The translations under genes and the position numbers were made by a program. Positions 24,524 to 32,448 of a DNA stretch of 32,540 nucleotides are shown here, in pieces (within the stretch, counting starts at the first letter, position 1; every line of letters starts with the position of its first letter). This DNA is from Streptococcus saliviloxodontae (lineage in GTDB: Bacteria; Bacillota; Bacilli; Lactobacillales; Streptococcaceae): positions 1 to 32,540 of the forward strand of contig NZ_JAFBEI010000029.1 in NCBI RefSeq assembly GCF_016908655.1. The letters are read 5' to 3'. The notes under the pieces were generated by a model that did no database searches, had not been told where the DNA came from, and saw only the letters and a list, made by a program, of their open reading frames with translations.

Positions 24524-24545
24524 ACAGATATTACAGTCTGTTTTC
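24524..24545 (+). terminator. Weak terminator after estA
   Basis: ACAGA (24524-24528) and TCTGT (24537-24541) with an eight-base loop, followed by TTT. The short stem makes this uncertain. Confidence 0.42.
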
Positions 24546-24571
24546 ATCTTAGGTGCAAGTGGTAGAAAGGC

Positions 24572-24600
24572 TTGCATTTTGATTTTGGGGTTGCTATACT
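24572..24600 (+). promoter_or_regulatory. Promoter of the matrixin-like gene
   Basis: TTGCAT (24572-24577), 17 bases, extended -10 TGCTATACT (TATACT at 24595-24600). The open reading frame formally begins inside this promoter, which is why the downstream GTG was chosen as start. Confidence 0.72.
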
Positions 24601-24637
24601 AAATATCTCTAAAAAGATTTTGAAGGAAGTATTAGTA

Positions 24638-25366
24638 GTGAGATTATTGTTTAACTTTCTTTTCTTTATCCCACGTTTGGTGGTGAAGATCATTTGGCAG
24701 CTGATTTGGAGCTTGATCAAAATAGGAAGTTTGTTTGCCATAGTTGTGTTACTCTTATTGTTTTACGCCCAAAATAGTAATTCTGCCTTGGCTAACCAGA
24801 TTTCAACCTTTTCAAATAATCTATCAACGTATTTCAACAGTGAAGACATGGAGGACGTTGCTAGTGACGTCACCGAAGTCGTTTCAAACTTAAAGACAGA
24901 CCATTATTCTAATATGGGATCAACGAGATGGTCACAAAAAACGGCTACGGTTTATATTGCAACCCAGGATGAAACGTTGATTTCTGCTTATAAGGAAGCC
25001 ATCTCGAATTGGAACAGTACAGGTGCATTTACCTTCACAATGACCTCAGACCAAAACAAAGCAGATATTATTGCTACGGACTACTCAGATAAGGCCAGTC
25101 AAGCAGCAGGTTTAGCTAATACAACTACTGATATGTTAACCAACCGTATCACCCATGTTGAGGTAATGCTAAATACCTATTACCTAACCTCAGATAGCTT
25201 TGGCTATACCTATGAGCGTATTGTGAATACAGCAGAGCATGAATTGGGACATGCCATTGGATTAGACCATGATGATAGCCAGCAGTCAGTCATGCAATCA
25301 TCAGGTTCTTACTACGGTATCCAGACGACGGATATCACAACTGTTCAAAAACTTTATACAAGCTAG
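24638..25366 (+). CDS. Membrane-anchored matrixin-like zinc metalloprotease
   Basis: Predicted ectoenzyme of 242 residues from GTG 24638, which has AAGGAAG eight bases upstream; the longer frame from 24572 overlaps the promoter. A long hydrophobic N-terminal region (about 3-46) forms one or two membrane segments, followed by a linker and a compact catalytic domain. The metzincin signature HELGHAIGLDH (H201, E202, H205, H211) and the Met-turn SVMQ (M219) identify the M10/matrixin-type fold. There is no propeptide cysteine switch. It would cut proteins at the cell surface; substrates are unknown. The next gene, a small membrane protein, follows after 14 bases and probably shares the transcript. 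Confidence 0.83.
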   Translation: MRLLFNFLFFIPRLVVKIIWQLIWSLIKIGSLFAIVVLLLLFYAQNSNSALANQISTFSNNLSTYFNSEDMEDVASDVTEVVSNLKTDHYSNMGSTRWSQKTATVYIATQDETLISAYKEAISNWNSTGAFTFTMTSDQNKADIIATDYSDKASQAAGLANTTTDMLTNRITHVEVMLNTYYLTSDSFGYTYERIVNTAEHELGHAIGLDHDDSQQSVMQSSGSYYGIQTTDITTVQKLYTS

Positions 25367-25380
25367 AAAAAAGGACTATT

Positions 25381-25749
25381 ATGATTCGACAGATTCGAAA
25401 ATTTGTAAAAAAATACCCAGAACAGGCTTTCTTATTCCTCTTTAATACAGGAATCTTTGCTTGGCTTCAGACGACAGGCTTAATGATAGCTAACAAATTG
25501 GGTGTTCAACTTCAGGTTGTTCAAGAATTGATACCTGAATGGTTACGATTATTGGTCGGTAACTCAGTATCTTCATTGCAGACCTATTTTGGAAGTGGCG
25601 CAGTATCCTGGTTGGTGATTTCTATGGTATTAACCGTAGTGATTCGCTTCATCACAGGTATCGTCAAGAACATCATATTGATTCTTATCATTCTTATTGG
25701 GCTCTATTTGGTTATTAAAAATTATACCATTTTGACTCAATTGATTTAA
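25381..25749 (+). CDS. Small membrane protein (122 aa), unknown function
   Basis: I do not recognise the family. The 122-residue protein has a basic N-terminus (MIRQIRKFVKKYPEQ) and about three hydrophobic stretches (about 16-38, 75-92 and 95-120), with few charges in its C-terminal half. AAAAAAGG lies before ATG 25381. It directly follows the matrixin-like protease and is closed by a terminator, so the two likely form a bicistronic unit. It could be an anchor, partner or inhibitor of the protease, but nothing in the sequence proves this. Confidence 0.68.
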   Translation: MIRQIRKFVKKYPEQAFLFLFNTGIFAWLQTTGLMIANKLGVQLQVVQELIPEWLRLLVGNSVSSLQTYFGSGAVSWLVISMVLTVVIRFITGIVKNIILILIILIGLYLVIKNYTILTQLI

Positions 25750-25755
25750 AAAGAC

Positions 25756-25785
25756 AACTGGATTTCGTACGAAGTCTAGTTTTTC
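25756..25785 (+). terminator. Terminator of the protease operon
   Basis: Eleven pairs (two G/U) from AACTGGATTTC to GAAGTCTAGTT around a GTAC loop, followed by TTTC. Confidence 0.82.
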
Positions 25786-25797
25786 TTATTTCCTCAA

Positions 25798-25826
25798 TTC
25801 AAAAAATGTGTCTTTTTTGATAAAAT
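25798..25826 (+). promoter_or_regulatory. ABC-F promoter, almost touching the start codon
   Basis: TTCAAA (25798-25803), 17 bases, extended -10 TGATAAAAT (TAAAAT at 25821-25826). The expected transcription start falls at or next to the A of the ATG at 25833, so the mRNA may be leaderless. Confidence 0.55.
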
Positions 25827-25832
25827 AGAAGC

Positions 25833-27743
25833 ATGATTATTTTACAAGCTAATAAAATAGAACGCTCTTTTTCAGGAGATGTTCTCTTTGACAATATCAG
25901 TTTACAAGTTGATGAAAGAGACCGTATTGCTCTTGTTGGTCGCAACGGTGCAGGGAAGTCAACCTTACTTAAAATTTTGGTTGGCGAAGAGGCACCGACT
26001 AGCGGTGAGCTTAATCTCAAGCGTGACCTCTCACTGTCTTACCTAGCACAAGACAGCCGTTTTGAGTCTAACAATACTATTTACGATGAGATGCTTCATG
26101 TCTTTGATGAGCTTAGAAAGACAGAAAATCAGCTCCGTCGCATGGAGTTGCAAATGGCAGAGCTGACTGGCAGTGATTTGGATAAGCTAATGACGGACTA
26201 CGACCGTTTGTCAGAGCATTTTAGACAGGCTGGTGGTTTTACCTACGAGAGTGACATCAAAAACATTCTCAACGGTTTTAAGTTTGACCAGACCATGTGG
26301 GAGATGCCAATTTCAGACCTTTCGGGTGGTCAAAACACCCGCTTGGCGCTAGCCAAGATGCTCTTGGAAAAGCCAGAACTTCTGGTCTTGGACGAGCCGA
26401 CCAACCACCTGGACATTGAGACCATTGCTTGGCTGGAAAATTACCTCATCAATTACCAAGGTGCCCTTATCATCGTCAGTCACGACCGTTATTTCTTGGA
26501 TAAGGTAGCGACGGTCACACTTGATTTGACAACGCATTCGCTAGACCGCTATGTGGGAAATTACTCTCAGTTCATGGACATGAAAGCTGAGAAATTAGCG
26601 ACAGAAGAAAAAAACTTTGAAAAGCAACAGAAAGAAATTGCCAAATTAGAAGAGTTTGTTCAGCGTAACATTGTCAGAGCGTCAACGACCAAACGTGCCC
26701 AAGCCCGCCGTAAGCAATTAGAGAAGATGGAACGTTTGGACAAGCCAACAGCTGCTCAGAAGTCTGCCAACATGACTTTCCACGCTGAGAAACCGTCAGG
26801 AAATGTTGTCTTGACAGTGGCGGATGCCGCTATCGGTTATGATGGAGATGTTTTAGCCAAGCCAATCACGCTGGACGTTAAAAAGCTAGATGCCATTGCC
26901 ATTGTTGGTCCAAATGGTATCGGAAAATCAACCTTCATTAAGTCAATTGTCGGCAAAATTCCTTTTATTGAGGGAGCGGCGACTTACGGAGCCAATGTGG
27001 AGACTGGCTATTATGACCAGACCCAGTCTAATTTGACGCGTACTAATACGGTACTGGATGAACTTTGGAATGATTTTTCAAGCACAGCAGAAGTTGAGAT
27101 TCGAAACCGTCTAGGCGCCTTTCTCTTCTCAGGAGACGACGTTAAAAAGACAGTTAGCATGCTATCTGGTGGTGAAAAAGCTCGCCTCCTCTTAGCCAAA
27201 CTGTCTATGGAAAATAACAATTTCCTCATCTTGGACGAGCCGACCAACCACTTGGACATTGACAGCAAGGAAGTTTTGGAAAACGCCTTGATTGATTTTG
27301 ACGGCACGTTGCTTTTTGTCAGCCACGACCGTTACTTTATCAATCGTGTCGCCACTAAGGTTCTCGAAATCTCAGAAGAAGGCTCGACCCTCTATCTAGG
27401 TGACTATGATTACTATGTGACCAAAAAGGCAGAGCTGGAAGAGTTGGCTCAGCTAACAGCACCAAAAGAGGAAACTCAGCAGGCAGAGACTTCAGCGGGG
27501 GCTAGCGACTACGAACAGCAAAAGGCAAGCCAGAAAGAACGCCGCAAATTAATTCGCCGTATCAGCGAGATTGAGGAGAAATTGGAAAGCTTAGAAAACC
27601 GAGAGACCGAAATCAATGCTGCTATGCTAGAGACCAATGATCTCGGTCAGCTCAGCGATTTCCAAAAAGAACTAGAAACGATCCAAGAAGACCAACTGCT
27701 CTTAATGGAGGAGTGGGAAGAACTCAGCCAGCAAATGGATTAA
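25833..27743 (+). CDS. ABC-F family ATP-binding protein (YdiF-like)
   Basis: Soluble ABC-F protein with two nucleotide-binding domains and no membrane domain; such proteins act on the ribosome to relieve stalled states, and some confer antibiotic protection. The first domain has Walker [10 protein letters not shown] (36-44), signature LSGGQ near 162, and [10 protein letters not shown]; the second has GPNGIGKST near 359, LSGGEKARL near 443, and [10 protein letters not shown] again. The ABC-F linker between them is charged and helical (about 245-315), and the C-terminal 90 residues are a coiled coil. The 636-residue length matches the YdiF group, as does the N-terminus [13 protein letters not shown]. 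There is almost no Shine-Dalgarno. No resistance phenotype can be assigned by sequence alone. Confidence 0.9.
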   Translation: MIILQANKIERSFSGDVLFDNISLQVDERDRIALVGRNGAGKSTLLKILVGEEAPTSGELNLKRDLSLSYLAQDSRFESNNTIYDEMLHVFDELRKTENQLRRMELQMAELTGSDLDKLMTDYDRLSEHFRQAGGFTYESDIKNILNGFKFDQTMWEMPISDLSGGQNTRLALAKMLLEKPELLVLDEPTNHLDIETIAWLENYLINYQGALIIVSHDRYFLDKVATVTLDLTTHSLDRYVGNYSQFMDMKAEKLATEEKNFEKQQKEIAKLEEFVQRNIVRASTTKRAQARRKQLEKMERLDKPTAAQKSANMTFHAEKPSGNVVLTVADAAIGYDGDVLAKPITLDVKKLDAIAIVGPNGIGKSTFIKSIVGKIPFIEGAATYGANVETGYYDQTQSNLTRTNTVLDELWNDFSSTAEVEIRNRLGAFLFSGDDVKKTVSMLSGGEKARLLLAKLSMENNNFLILDEPTNHLDIDSKEVLENALIDFDGTLLFVSHDRYFINRVATKVLEISEEGSTLYLGDYDYYVTKKAELEELAQLTAPKEETQQAETSAGASDYEQQKASQKERRKLIRRISEIEEKLESLENRETEINAAMLETNDLGQLSDFQKELETIQEDQLLLMEEWEELSQQMD

Positions 27744-27754
27744 AGGAGATAAGA

Positions 27755-28981
27755 ATGACATATGATAACCTACTAGAGCGTTTTTTGACCTACGTCAAAG
27801 TCAATACACGCAGTGATGAAACCAGTACCACAACGCCGACAACTCAGAGTCAAGTCGACTTTGCTCTCAATATCTTAAAACCAGAAATGGAAGCCGTCGG
27901 TTTAACAGATATCCACTACTTACCATCAAATGGCTATATTGTGGGAACCTTGCCAGCCAATGATCCGAATTTGACCCGAAAAATCGGTTTTATCTCACAC
28001 ATGGATACAGCGGATTTCAACGCTGATGGCATCTCACCTCAAGTGATAGAAAATTATGATGGCAAGCCTATCACACTTGGTCAGTCAGGATTTGAGTTGG
28101 ATCCTAAAGATTTTCCGAATTTGACCAATTATTTAGGACAAACCTTGATTACGACAGATGGCACGACCCTACTTGGAGCTGATGATAAGTCAGGTATAGC
28201 TGAAATCATGACAGCTATCGAGTATTTGACCAAACACCCAGAAATCAAGCACTGTGAGATTCGTGTTGGTTTTGGTCCAGATGAGGAGATCGGTATCGGT
28301 GCCAACAAATTTGATGTTGACGATTTTGATGTTGATTTTGCCTATACTGTTGATGGTGGGCCTTTGGGAGAGTTGCAGTACGAGACTTTCAGTGCCGCCG
28401 CAGCCCACATTGACTTCATGGGACGAAATGTCCACCCTGGAACTGCTAAGGATCAGATGATCAATGCCTTGCAGTTAGCTGTGGATTTTCATAACCAACT
28501 TCCATCGTCAGATCGTCCGGAAAAGACCGACGGTTATCAAGGTTTTTACCATTTGATGGACTTGTCAGGGACAGTGGAGCAGGCCGAGGCTGCCTATATC
28601 ATTCGTGATTTTGAAGATGAGTCTTTTGAAAATCGCAAAGCCTTGATGTTAGCAATCGCTAGCAAGATGAATGAAGAGCTTGGTCAAGACCGTGTCCAAG
28701 TCAAACTCAATGACCAGTATTACAATATGAAAAAAGTCATTGAAAAAGACATGACACCGATTGAAATTGCCAAGGCTGTTATGGAAAATCTTGACATCAA
28801 ACCTATTATCGAGCCAATCCGTGGCGGTACTGACGGCTCAAAAATCTCTTTCATGGGTATTCCAACCCCTAATATCTTTGCTGGTGGCGAAAACATGCAC
28901 GGTCGTTTTGAATACGTCAGTCTGCAAACCATGGAAAAAGCAGTCGATGTTATCATAGGGATTGTCTCATTTTTAGGCTAA
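27755..28981 (+). CDS. pepT: Peptidase T (tripeptide aminopeptidase)
   Basis: Zinc-dependent M20B aminopeptidase that releases the N-terminal residue from tripeptides in the cytoplasm, part of the peptide-nutrition pathway of lactic streptococci. ATG 27755 (408 residues) has AAAGGAGA; the upstream in-frame codon at 27713 lies in the ABC-F gene. The metal motif ISHMDTADF has H82 and D84; [21 protein letters not shown] and VDGGPLGEL give the bridging Asp, catalytic Glu and Asp, and [11 protein letters not shown] supplies the C-terminal His. It follows the ABC-F gene by 11 bases, so they are likely co-transcribed. Confidence 0.96.
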   Translation: MTYDNLLERFLTYVKVNTRSDETSTTTPTTQSQVDFALNILKPEMEAVGLTDIHYLPSNGYIVGTLPANDPNLTRKIGFISHMDTADFNADGISPQVIENYDGKPITLGQSGFELDPKDFPNLTNYLGQTLITTDGTTLLGADDKSGIAEIMTAIEYLTKHPEIKHCEIRVGFGPDEEIGIGANKFDVDDFDVDFAYTVDGGPLGELQYETFSAAAAHIDFMGRNVHPGTAKDQMINALQLAVDFHNQLPSSDRPEKTDGYQGFYHLMDLSGTVEQAEAAYIIRDFEDESFENRKALMLAIASKMNEELGQDRVQVKLNDQYYNMKKVIEKDMTPIEIAKAVMENLDIKPIIEPIRGGTDGSKISFMGIPTPNIFAGGENMHGRFEYVSLQTMEKAVDVIIGIVSFLG

Positions 28982-28985
28982 TCTA

Positions 28986-29013
28986 TTGAAAATGCCCTAA
29001 ATTATGATAGAAT
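28986..29013 (+). promoter_or_regulatory. ebsA promoter
   Basis: TTGAAA (28986-28991), 16 bases, extended -10 TGATAGAAT (TAGAAT at 29008-29013), about 22 bases before the start codon. Confidence 0.68.
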
Positions 29014-29034
29014 GGGTAAGATGGGAGAATCAGT

Positions 29035-29526
29035 ATGATTAAAATTTTCGGCAAAGTCAGATACCACTGGCAACCTGAGTTGACTTGGTTTATCATCTAC
29101 TGGTCAATTACAATAATGCCAATATTTATAGGTCTTTCTCTTTTATATGAGAGAACTAAGATACCTAATAGCATATTTTTCTTATTTGCTATCTTTATTG
29201 TTTTGTTCAGTCTGGGATTTCATCGTTATTTCCTAATACCAGGTGATGGAAATGTAAAAATCGTATCGCTTAATCCATTTAAACCTTCTAAAGTCGCTAT
29301 TGGTGATATCAAAAAAGTAGAAGTCACTAAATCGACACTAACCTTGATTTTGGCAAGTGAGAAACAGCATATCTTTTATATGCGAAAATGGCCTAAAAAA
29401 TATTTTTTAGATGATTTAGCCTTACAGCCTGAATTTCGAGGTGAGGTAGAGTTGCTTGATAATTTCACCAAACTGGATTATTTTGATAGTTATCAAAAGG
29501 ACAAAAAAGCTCTTACAAAATCGTAA
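29035..29526 (+). CDS. ebsA: EbsA family membrane protein
   Basis: Integral membrane protein of the EbsA family, first named from an enterococcal binding-substance locus; the molecular role is not established. The 163-residue protein starts MIKIFGKVRYHWQPEL, the family N-terminus, followed by two membrane segments (about 20-38 and 45-63) and a soluble C-terminal part (about 70-163) that is basic and resembles a PH-like domain. GGGAGAA precedes ATG 29035. Its end overlaps the end of the convergent ferredoxin gene by 14 bases, leaving no room for a separate terminator on either strand. The order ebsA, ferredoxin, LysM protein, cmk is conserved in streptococci as I recall it. Confidence 0.83.
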   Translation: MIKIFGKVRYHWQPELTWFIIYWSITIMPIFIGLSLLYERTKIPNSIFFLFAIFIVLFSLGFHRYFLIPGDGNVKIVSLNPFKPSKVAIGDIKKVEVTKSTLTLILASEKQHIFYMRKWPKKYFLDDLALQPEFRGEVELLDNFTKLDYFDSYQKDKKALTKS

Positions 29527-29710
29527 GAGCCTTAGTTGGACAAGCTTTAACAGCTGTTAAGGTATCGAGATCATCATCAGAAGTTTCGCAGACCGATTGG
29601 TCTGTCTGAGAGAAGGTGACAATACCATTATCATCATAATCAAAAAAAGGTGAATAGGTTTGACACAAACCACAAGCGATACATTTATCAGAAACAATAG
29701 AAACTTTCAT
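29513..29710 (-). CDS. Ferredoxin ([4Fe-4S] type)
   Basis: Small electron carrier of 65 residues. Cysteines C10, C13 and C16 in CIACGLC, plus C57 in ACPTKA, form one [4Fe-4S] site; the second cluster site of clostridial ferredoxins is absent, and C41 is an extra cysteine. The acidic composition is typical. The frame runs further upstream, but those residues (a Phe-rich run) are not ferredoxin-like; MKVSIVSDKCIACG at 29710 is the family start. No Shine-Dalgarno is visible, and the promoter lies within a few bases of the ATG. The 3' end overlaps ebsA tail to tail. Confidence 0.9.
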   Translation of the reverse strand: MKVSIVSDKCIACGLCQTYSPFFDYDDNGIVTFSQTDQSVCETSDDDLDTLTAVKACPTKALTIL

Positions 29711-29717
29711 GTAGTCT

Positions 29718-29746
29718 ATTGTAATACGATTTAGAGAAAGAAACAA
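29718..29746 (-). promoter_or_regulatory. Ferredoxin promoter, leaderless arrangement
   Basis: Minus strand: TTGTTT (plus 29741-29746), 17 bases, TACAAT (plus 29718-29723), then seven bases to the ATG. The predicted start site is within one or two bases of the initiation codon. Confidence 0.55.
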
Positions 29747-29758
29747 GGGGGAACTAGG

Positions 29759-30241
29759 GTGAAGACACCAGAGAAAAAAGAAAAAGAACAAGGTATTGTT
29801 GAGAAAGCGAAGAATATCGGTTCTAAGAAGATTCCAATGATTAGTACACCAATTTTAACATTGTTGTTGAGTCTCTTCTTTATCATTGCGGTTACAGTAC
29901 TCTTCTTTGTCTTGTATATGTCAAACGGTGGAAGTGATGAAACAACTGCGACATCTGGCTTTTATTCATCAAGCACCGTGAGTCAGGATAGCACAACGTC
30001 TGATTCTGAAACTACGACAGAGTCATCAAGCTCAGAAACCACAGAAAGCTCAAGTGATTCAGAAAGTGAAACATCAAGCAGTTCAAATGGTACGACTATA
30101 ACTGTTTTATCAGGTGAAGGAGCAGCCTCAATTGCTGCGCGTGCAGGTATATCTGTTGATAAACTTGAATCATTGAACCCAAGCCATATGACGATGGGAT
30201 ACTGGTATGCTAATCCAGGTGACCAAGTCTATATCGACTAA
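29759..30241 (+). CDS. SAG1386/EF1546-type surface protein with LysM domain
   Basis: Surface protein of 160 residues. A basic cytoplasmic N-terminus (1-25) is followed by one membrane segment (about 26-53), a low-complexity Ser/Thr/Glu linker (about 59-110) and a C-terminal LysM-like domain (about 112-160, TITVLSGEGAASIAARAGIS...LNP...PGDQVYID) that would bind peptidoglycan. The start is GTG 29759, supported by AAGGGGGAA seven bases upstream. It lies between the ferredoxin and cmk genes, divergent from the former; the cmk start is 27 bases downstream of its stop. The role in the wall is unknown. Confidence 0.82.
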   Translation: MKTPEKKEKEQGIVEKAKNIGSKKIPMISTPILTLLLSLFFIIAVTVLFFVLYMSNGGSDETTATSGFYSSSTVSQDSTTSDSETTTESSSSETTESSSDSESETSSSSNGTTITVLSGEGAASIAARAGISVDKLESLNPSHMTMGYWYANPGDQVYID

Positions 30242-30268
30242 GGCGATTAGAGATTAAAAGAGGACATC

Positions 30269-30949
30269 ATGAAAAAAATTACAATTGCAATTGATGGTCC
30301 AGCCTCAAGTGGAAAAAGTACAGTAGCCAAGATTATTGCTAAAAATCTTGGCTATACTTATCTTGATACTGGTGCCATGTATCGTTCGGCGACTTATCTA
30401 GCTCTTCAAAATAATTTAACAGAAAAAGATGTGCCAGCTATTTTAGAACAGTTAGCACAACATCCAATTTCATTTGCTAAAGCATCTGATGGAAGCCAAT
30501 TGGTCTATGTTGGTGATCGTGATATTACCGCTCCTATCCGTGACAATCAAGTGACCAACAATGTATCTTGGGTTGCGGCTATTCCAGAAGTTCGTGAGGA
30601 ACTGGTGGCACAGCAACGCCGTATTGCTGAGACTGGCGCTATCATCATGGATGGGCGTGATATTGGAACAGTGGTCTTGCCACAGGCAGAGTTAAAAATC
30701 TTCTTGATTGCTTCTGTGGAAGAAAGAGCAGAGCGACGTTTCAAGGAAAATCAAGAAAAAGGTATCCAAACGGATTTCGAAACCTTAAAAAAAGAAATCG
30801 CAGACCGCGACTACAAGGATAGTCATCGCAAGGTTTCTCCGCTTAAAGCAGCAGATGATGCCATCACCTTTGATACGACAGGTGTAGATATCCAAGGTGT
30901 CGTAGACTTTATTCAAGAAAAAGCGCAAAAAATTATTGACAAAGGTTAA
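30269..30949 (+). CDS. cmk: Cytidylate kinase
   Basis: Phosphorylates CMP and dCMP to the diphosphates in the cytoplasm, recycling pyrimidine nucleotides. The 226-residue protein has the P-loop [12 protein letters not shown] (9-20), [16 protein letters not shown] (31-46), the [12 protein letters not shown] block near 127-138 and the lid-type [10 protein letters not shown] region. AGAGGACATC precedes ATG 30269. The 3' end of the gene carries the -35 element of the promoter that drives infC-rpmI-rplT, so translation factor genes can be expressed independently of cmk. Confidence 0.97.
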   Translation: MKKITIAIDGPASSGKSTVAKIIAKNLGYTYLDTGAMYRSATYLALQNNLTEKDVPAILEQLAQHPISFAKASDGSQLVYVGDRDITAPIRDNQVTNNVSWVAAIPEVREELVAQQRRIAETGAIIMDGRDIGTVVLPQAELKIFLIASVEERAERRFKENQEKGIQTDFETLKKEIADRDYKDSHRKVSPLKAADDAITFDTTGVDIQGVVDFIQEKAQKIIDKG

Positions 30950-30964
30950 TCTCAATGTTATACT
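30936..30964 (+). promoter_or_regulatory. Promoter of infC-rpmI-rplT
   Basis: TTGACA (30936-30941), 17 bases, TATACT (30959-30964): near-consensus, overlapping the end of cmk. A second TATAAT at 31048-31053 lacks a -35. The start near 30971 gives a leader of about 148 bases. Confidence 0.85.
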
Positions 30965-30970
30965 AATAAC

Positions 30971-31095
30971 AATGAGAAAAGTAGAAGTGAGAACTTCTCG
31001 CCTTGCGACTTAGGTTGTCTGGCCCTACATGTCAAATCCTTTTGGGATATAATATGTGCGGGCTTGGTTTATCAGGTCCGCTTTTGGTTTTCTCT
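30971..31095 (+). promoter_or_regulatory. infC leader with attenuator (L20 leader-type)
   Basis: The leader contains an AGAAGT/ACTTCT hairpin near 30982-31000 and ends in a terminator: GCGGGCTTG (31058-31066), loop GTTTAT, CAGGTCCGC (31073-31081), then TTTTGGTTTT. GGCCC (31021-31025) can pair with GGGCT of the terminator 5' arm, a possible antiterminator. Ribosomal protein L20 controls this operon by such a leader in Bacillus. Whether this leader binds L20 is inferred from position. Confidence 0.65.
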
Positions 31096-31118
31096 AAAAA
31101 AATGAAGAGGTGAAGATC

Positions 31119-31640
31119 ATAGCTAAGAAAGATCTATTCATCAACGACGAGATTCGTGTTCGCGAAGTTCGTCTAGTTGGTCTTGAAGGTGAACAATTGG
31201 GAATCAAACCTTTGTCAGAAGCACAAGCGATTGCTGATGATGCTAATGTTGACTTAGTTTTAATCCAGCCACAAGCTACGCCACCCGTTGCTAAAATTAT
31301 GGACTATGGTAAGTTCAAGTTTGAGTATCAAAAGAAACAAAAAGAACAACGTAAAAAACAAAGCGTTGTGACAGTTAAGGAAGTTCGTCTTAGTCCTGTT
31401 ATTGATAAGGGTGACTTTGAAACAAAACTTCGTAACGGTCGTAAGTTCCTTGAAAAAGGAAACAAAGTTAAAGTTTCTATCCGATTTAAAGGTCGTATGA
31501 TTACTCACAAAGAAATTGGAGCAAAGGTATTGGCCGAGTTTGCTGAAGCAACGCAAGATATTGCGATTATTGAGCAACGTGCTAAGATGGATGGACGCCA
31601 GATGTTTATGCAACTTGCACCAATTTCTGACAAAAAATAA
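31119..31640 (+). CDS. infC: Translation initiation factor IF-3
   Basis: Binds the 30S subunit, checks the start codon and prevents premature 50S joining. N-domain about 1-75 ([30 protein letters not shown]), basic linker about 70-85 ([10 protein letters not shown]), then the C-domain with KEVRLSP and [14 protein letters not shown]. The start is unusual: AGAGGTGA lies eight bases before ATA 31119, while the in-frame GTG 31110, giving MKIIAKKD as often annotated, has no Shine-Dalgarno. IF-3 genes typically use AUU/AUA/AUC starts so that IF-3 represses its own translation; I favour ATA 31119 (173 residues). First gene of the infC-rpmI-rplT operon. Confidence 0.93.
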   Translation: MAKKDLFINDEIRVREVRLVGLEGEQLGIKPLSEAQAIADDANVDLVLIQPQATPPVAKIMDYGKFKFEYQKKQKEQRKKQSVVTVKEVRLSPVIDKGDFETKLRNGRKFLEKGNKVKVSIRFKGRMITHKEIGAKVLAEFAEATQDIAIIEQRAKMDGRQMFMQLAPISDKK

Positions 31641-31678
31641 ATTGTCACAAGAACTATTTTAAGAGGAGAATTTTTAAA

Positions 31679-31879
31679 ATGCCAAAACAAAAAACACACC
31701 GCGCATCAGCTAAACGTTTCAAACGTACAGGTTCAGGTGGATTGAAACGCTTCCGTGCCTTCACATCTCACCGTTTCCACGGTAAAACTAAAAAACAACG
31801 TCGTCACCTTCGTAAAGCATCAATGGTGCATTCAGGAGACTTCAAACGTATTAAATCAATGCTTACTCGCCTTAAATAA
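31679..31879 (+). CDS. rpmI: 50S ribosomal protein L35
   Basis: Small basic large-subunit protein of 66 residues beginning [20 protein letters not shown], with the conserved [17 protein letters not shown] stretch. AAGAGGAG lies before ATG 31679, 38 bases after infC. It sits in the standard infC-rpmI-rplT order, so it is co-transcribed with both neighbours. In other Firmicutes the L35 and L20 cistrons are co-regulated with infC through the operon leader. Confidence 0.98.
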   Translation: MPKQKTHRASAKRFKRTGSGGLKRFRAFTSHRFHGKTKKQRRHLRKASMVHSGDFKRIKSMLTRLK

Positions 31880-31938
31880 TAAGGTATTCCAGTAAACATT
31901 ACACAAACAGATTAAGAATTATTCGGAGGAAAATATAA

Positions 31939-32298
31939 ATGGCTCGTGTTAAAGGTGGCGTTGTATCACGCAAACGTCGTAAACGTGTATTGAAACTTGC
32001 TAAAGGTTACTATGGTGCAAAACACATCTTGTTCCGTACTGCAAAAGAACAAGTAATGAACTCTTACTACTATGCATACCGTGACCGTCGTCAGAAAAAA
32101 CGTGATTTCCGTAAACTTTGGATTACTCGTATCAATGCAGCTGCACGTTTGAACGGTTTGTCATACTCACAATTGATGCATGGTTTGAAACTTGCTGAAA
32201 TCGAAGTTAACCGTAAAATGCTTGCTGACTTAGCAGTTAATGATGCAGCAGCTTTTACAGCTCTTGCAGATGCTGCTAAAGCAAAACTTGGTAAATAA
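31939..32298 (+). CDS. rplT: 50S ribosomal protein L20
   Basis: Early assembly protein that binds 23S rRNA and, in Bacillus, represses its own operon through the infC leader. The length is 119 residues, starting [26 protein letters not shown], with the family core [35 protein letters not shown] precedes ATG 31939. Last gene of the operon, followed by a strong terminator. Confidence 0.98.
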   Translation: MARVKGGVVSRKRRKRVLKLAKGYYGAKHILFRTAKEQVMNSYYYAYRDRRQKKRDFRKLWITRINAAARLNGLSYSQLMHGLKLAEIEVNRKMLADLAVNDAAAFTALADAAKAKLGK

Positions 32299-32319
32299 TT
32301 ACTAACAATTGGAAAAAAC

Positions 32320-32354
32320 CTTAGTTCCTGTGTGATACAGGACTAAGTTTTTTA
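32320..32354 (+). terminator. Terminator of infC-rpmI-rplT
   Basis: CTTAGTTCCTGT (32320-32331) and ACAGGACTAAG (32337-32347) form an 11-bp stem with one bulged T and a GTGAT loop, followed by TTTTTTATTTT. Confidence 0.92.
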
Positions 32355-32448
32355 TTTTATGTCGTTGACTTTTGTTGTCATAGAAGATATTAGTGACTAA
32401 TCATAAATGGGATTGAAACTATCTGTATTCTTGTCTGTTTCATTATAT

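Noticed and set aside
24572..24637. Longer start of the matrixin-like protease at TTG 24572
   Set aside because: The frame begins in the -35 element of a good promoter and has no ribosome-binding site.
29711..29791. 27-residue extension of the ferredoxin
   Set aside because: The Phe-rich stretch is unlike ferredoxins and overlaps the promoter and the LysM gene.
31260..31613. 117-codon minus-strand open frame opposite infC
   Set aside because: Shadow of the strongly biased infC codons; no start signal or family resemblance.
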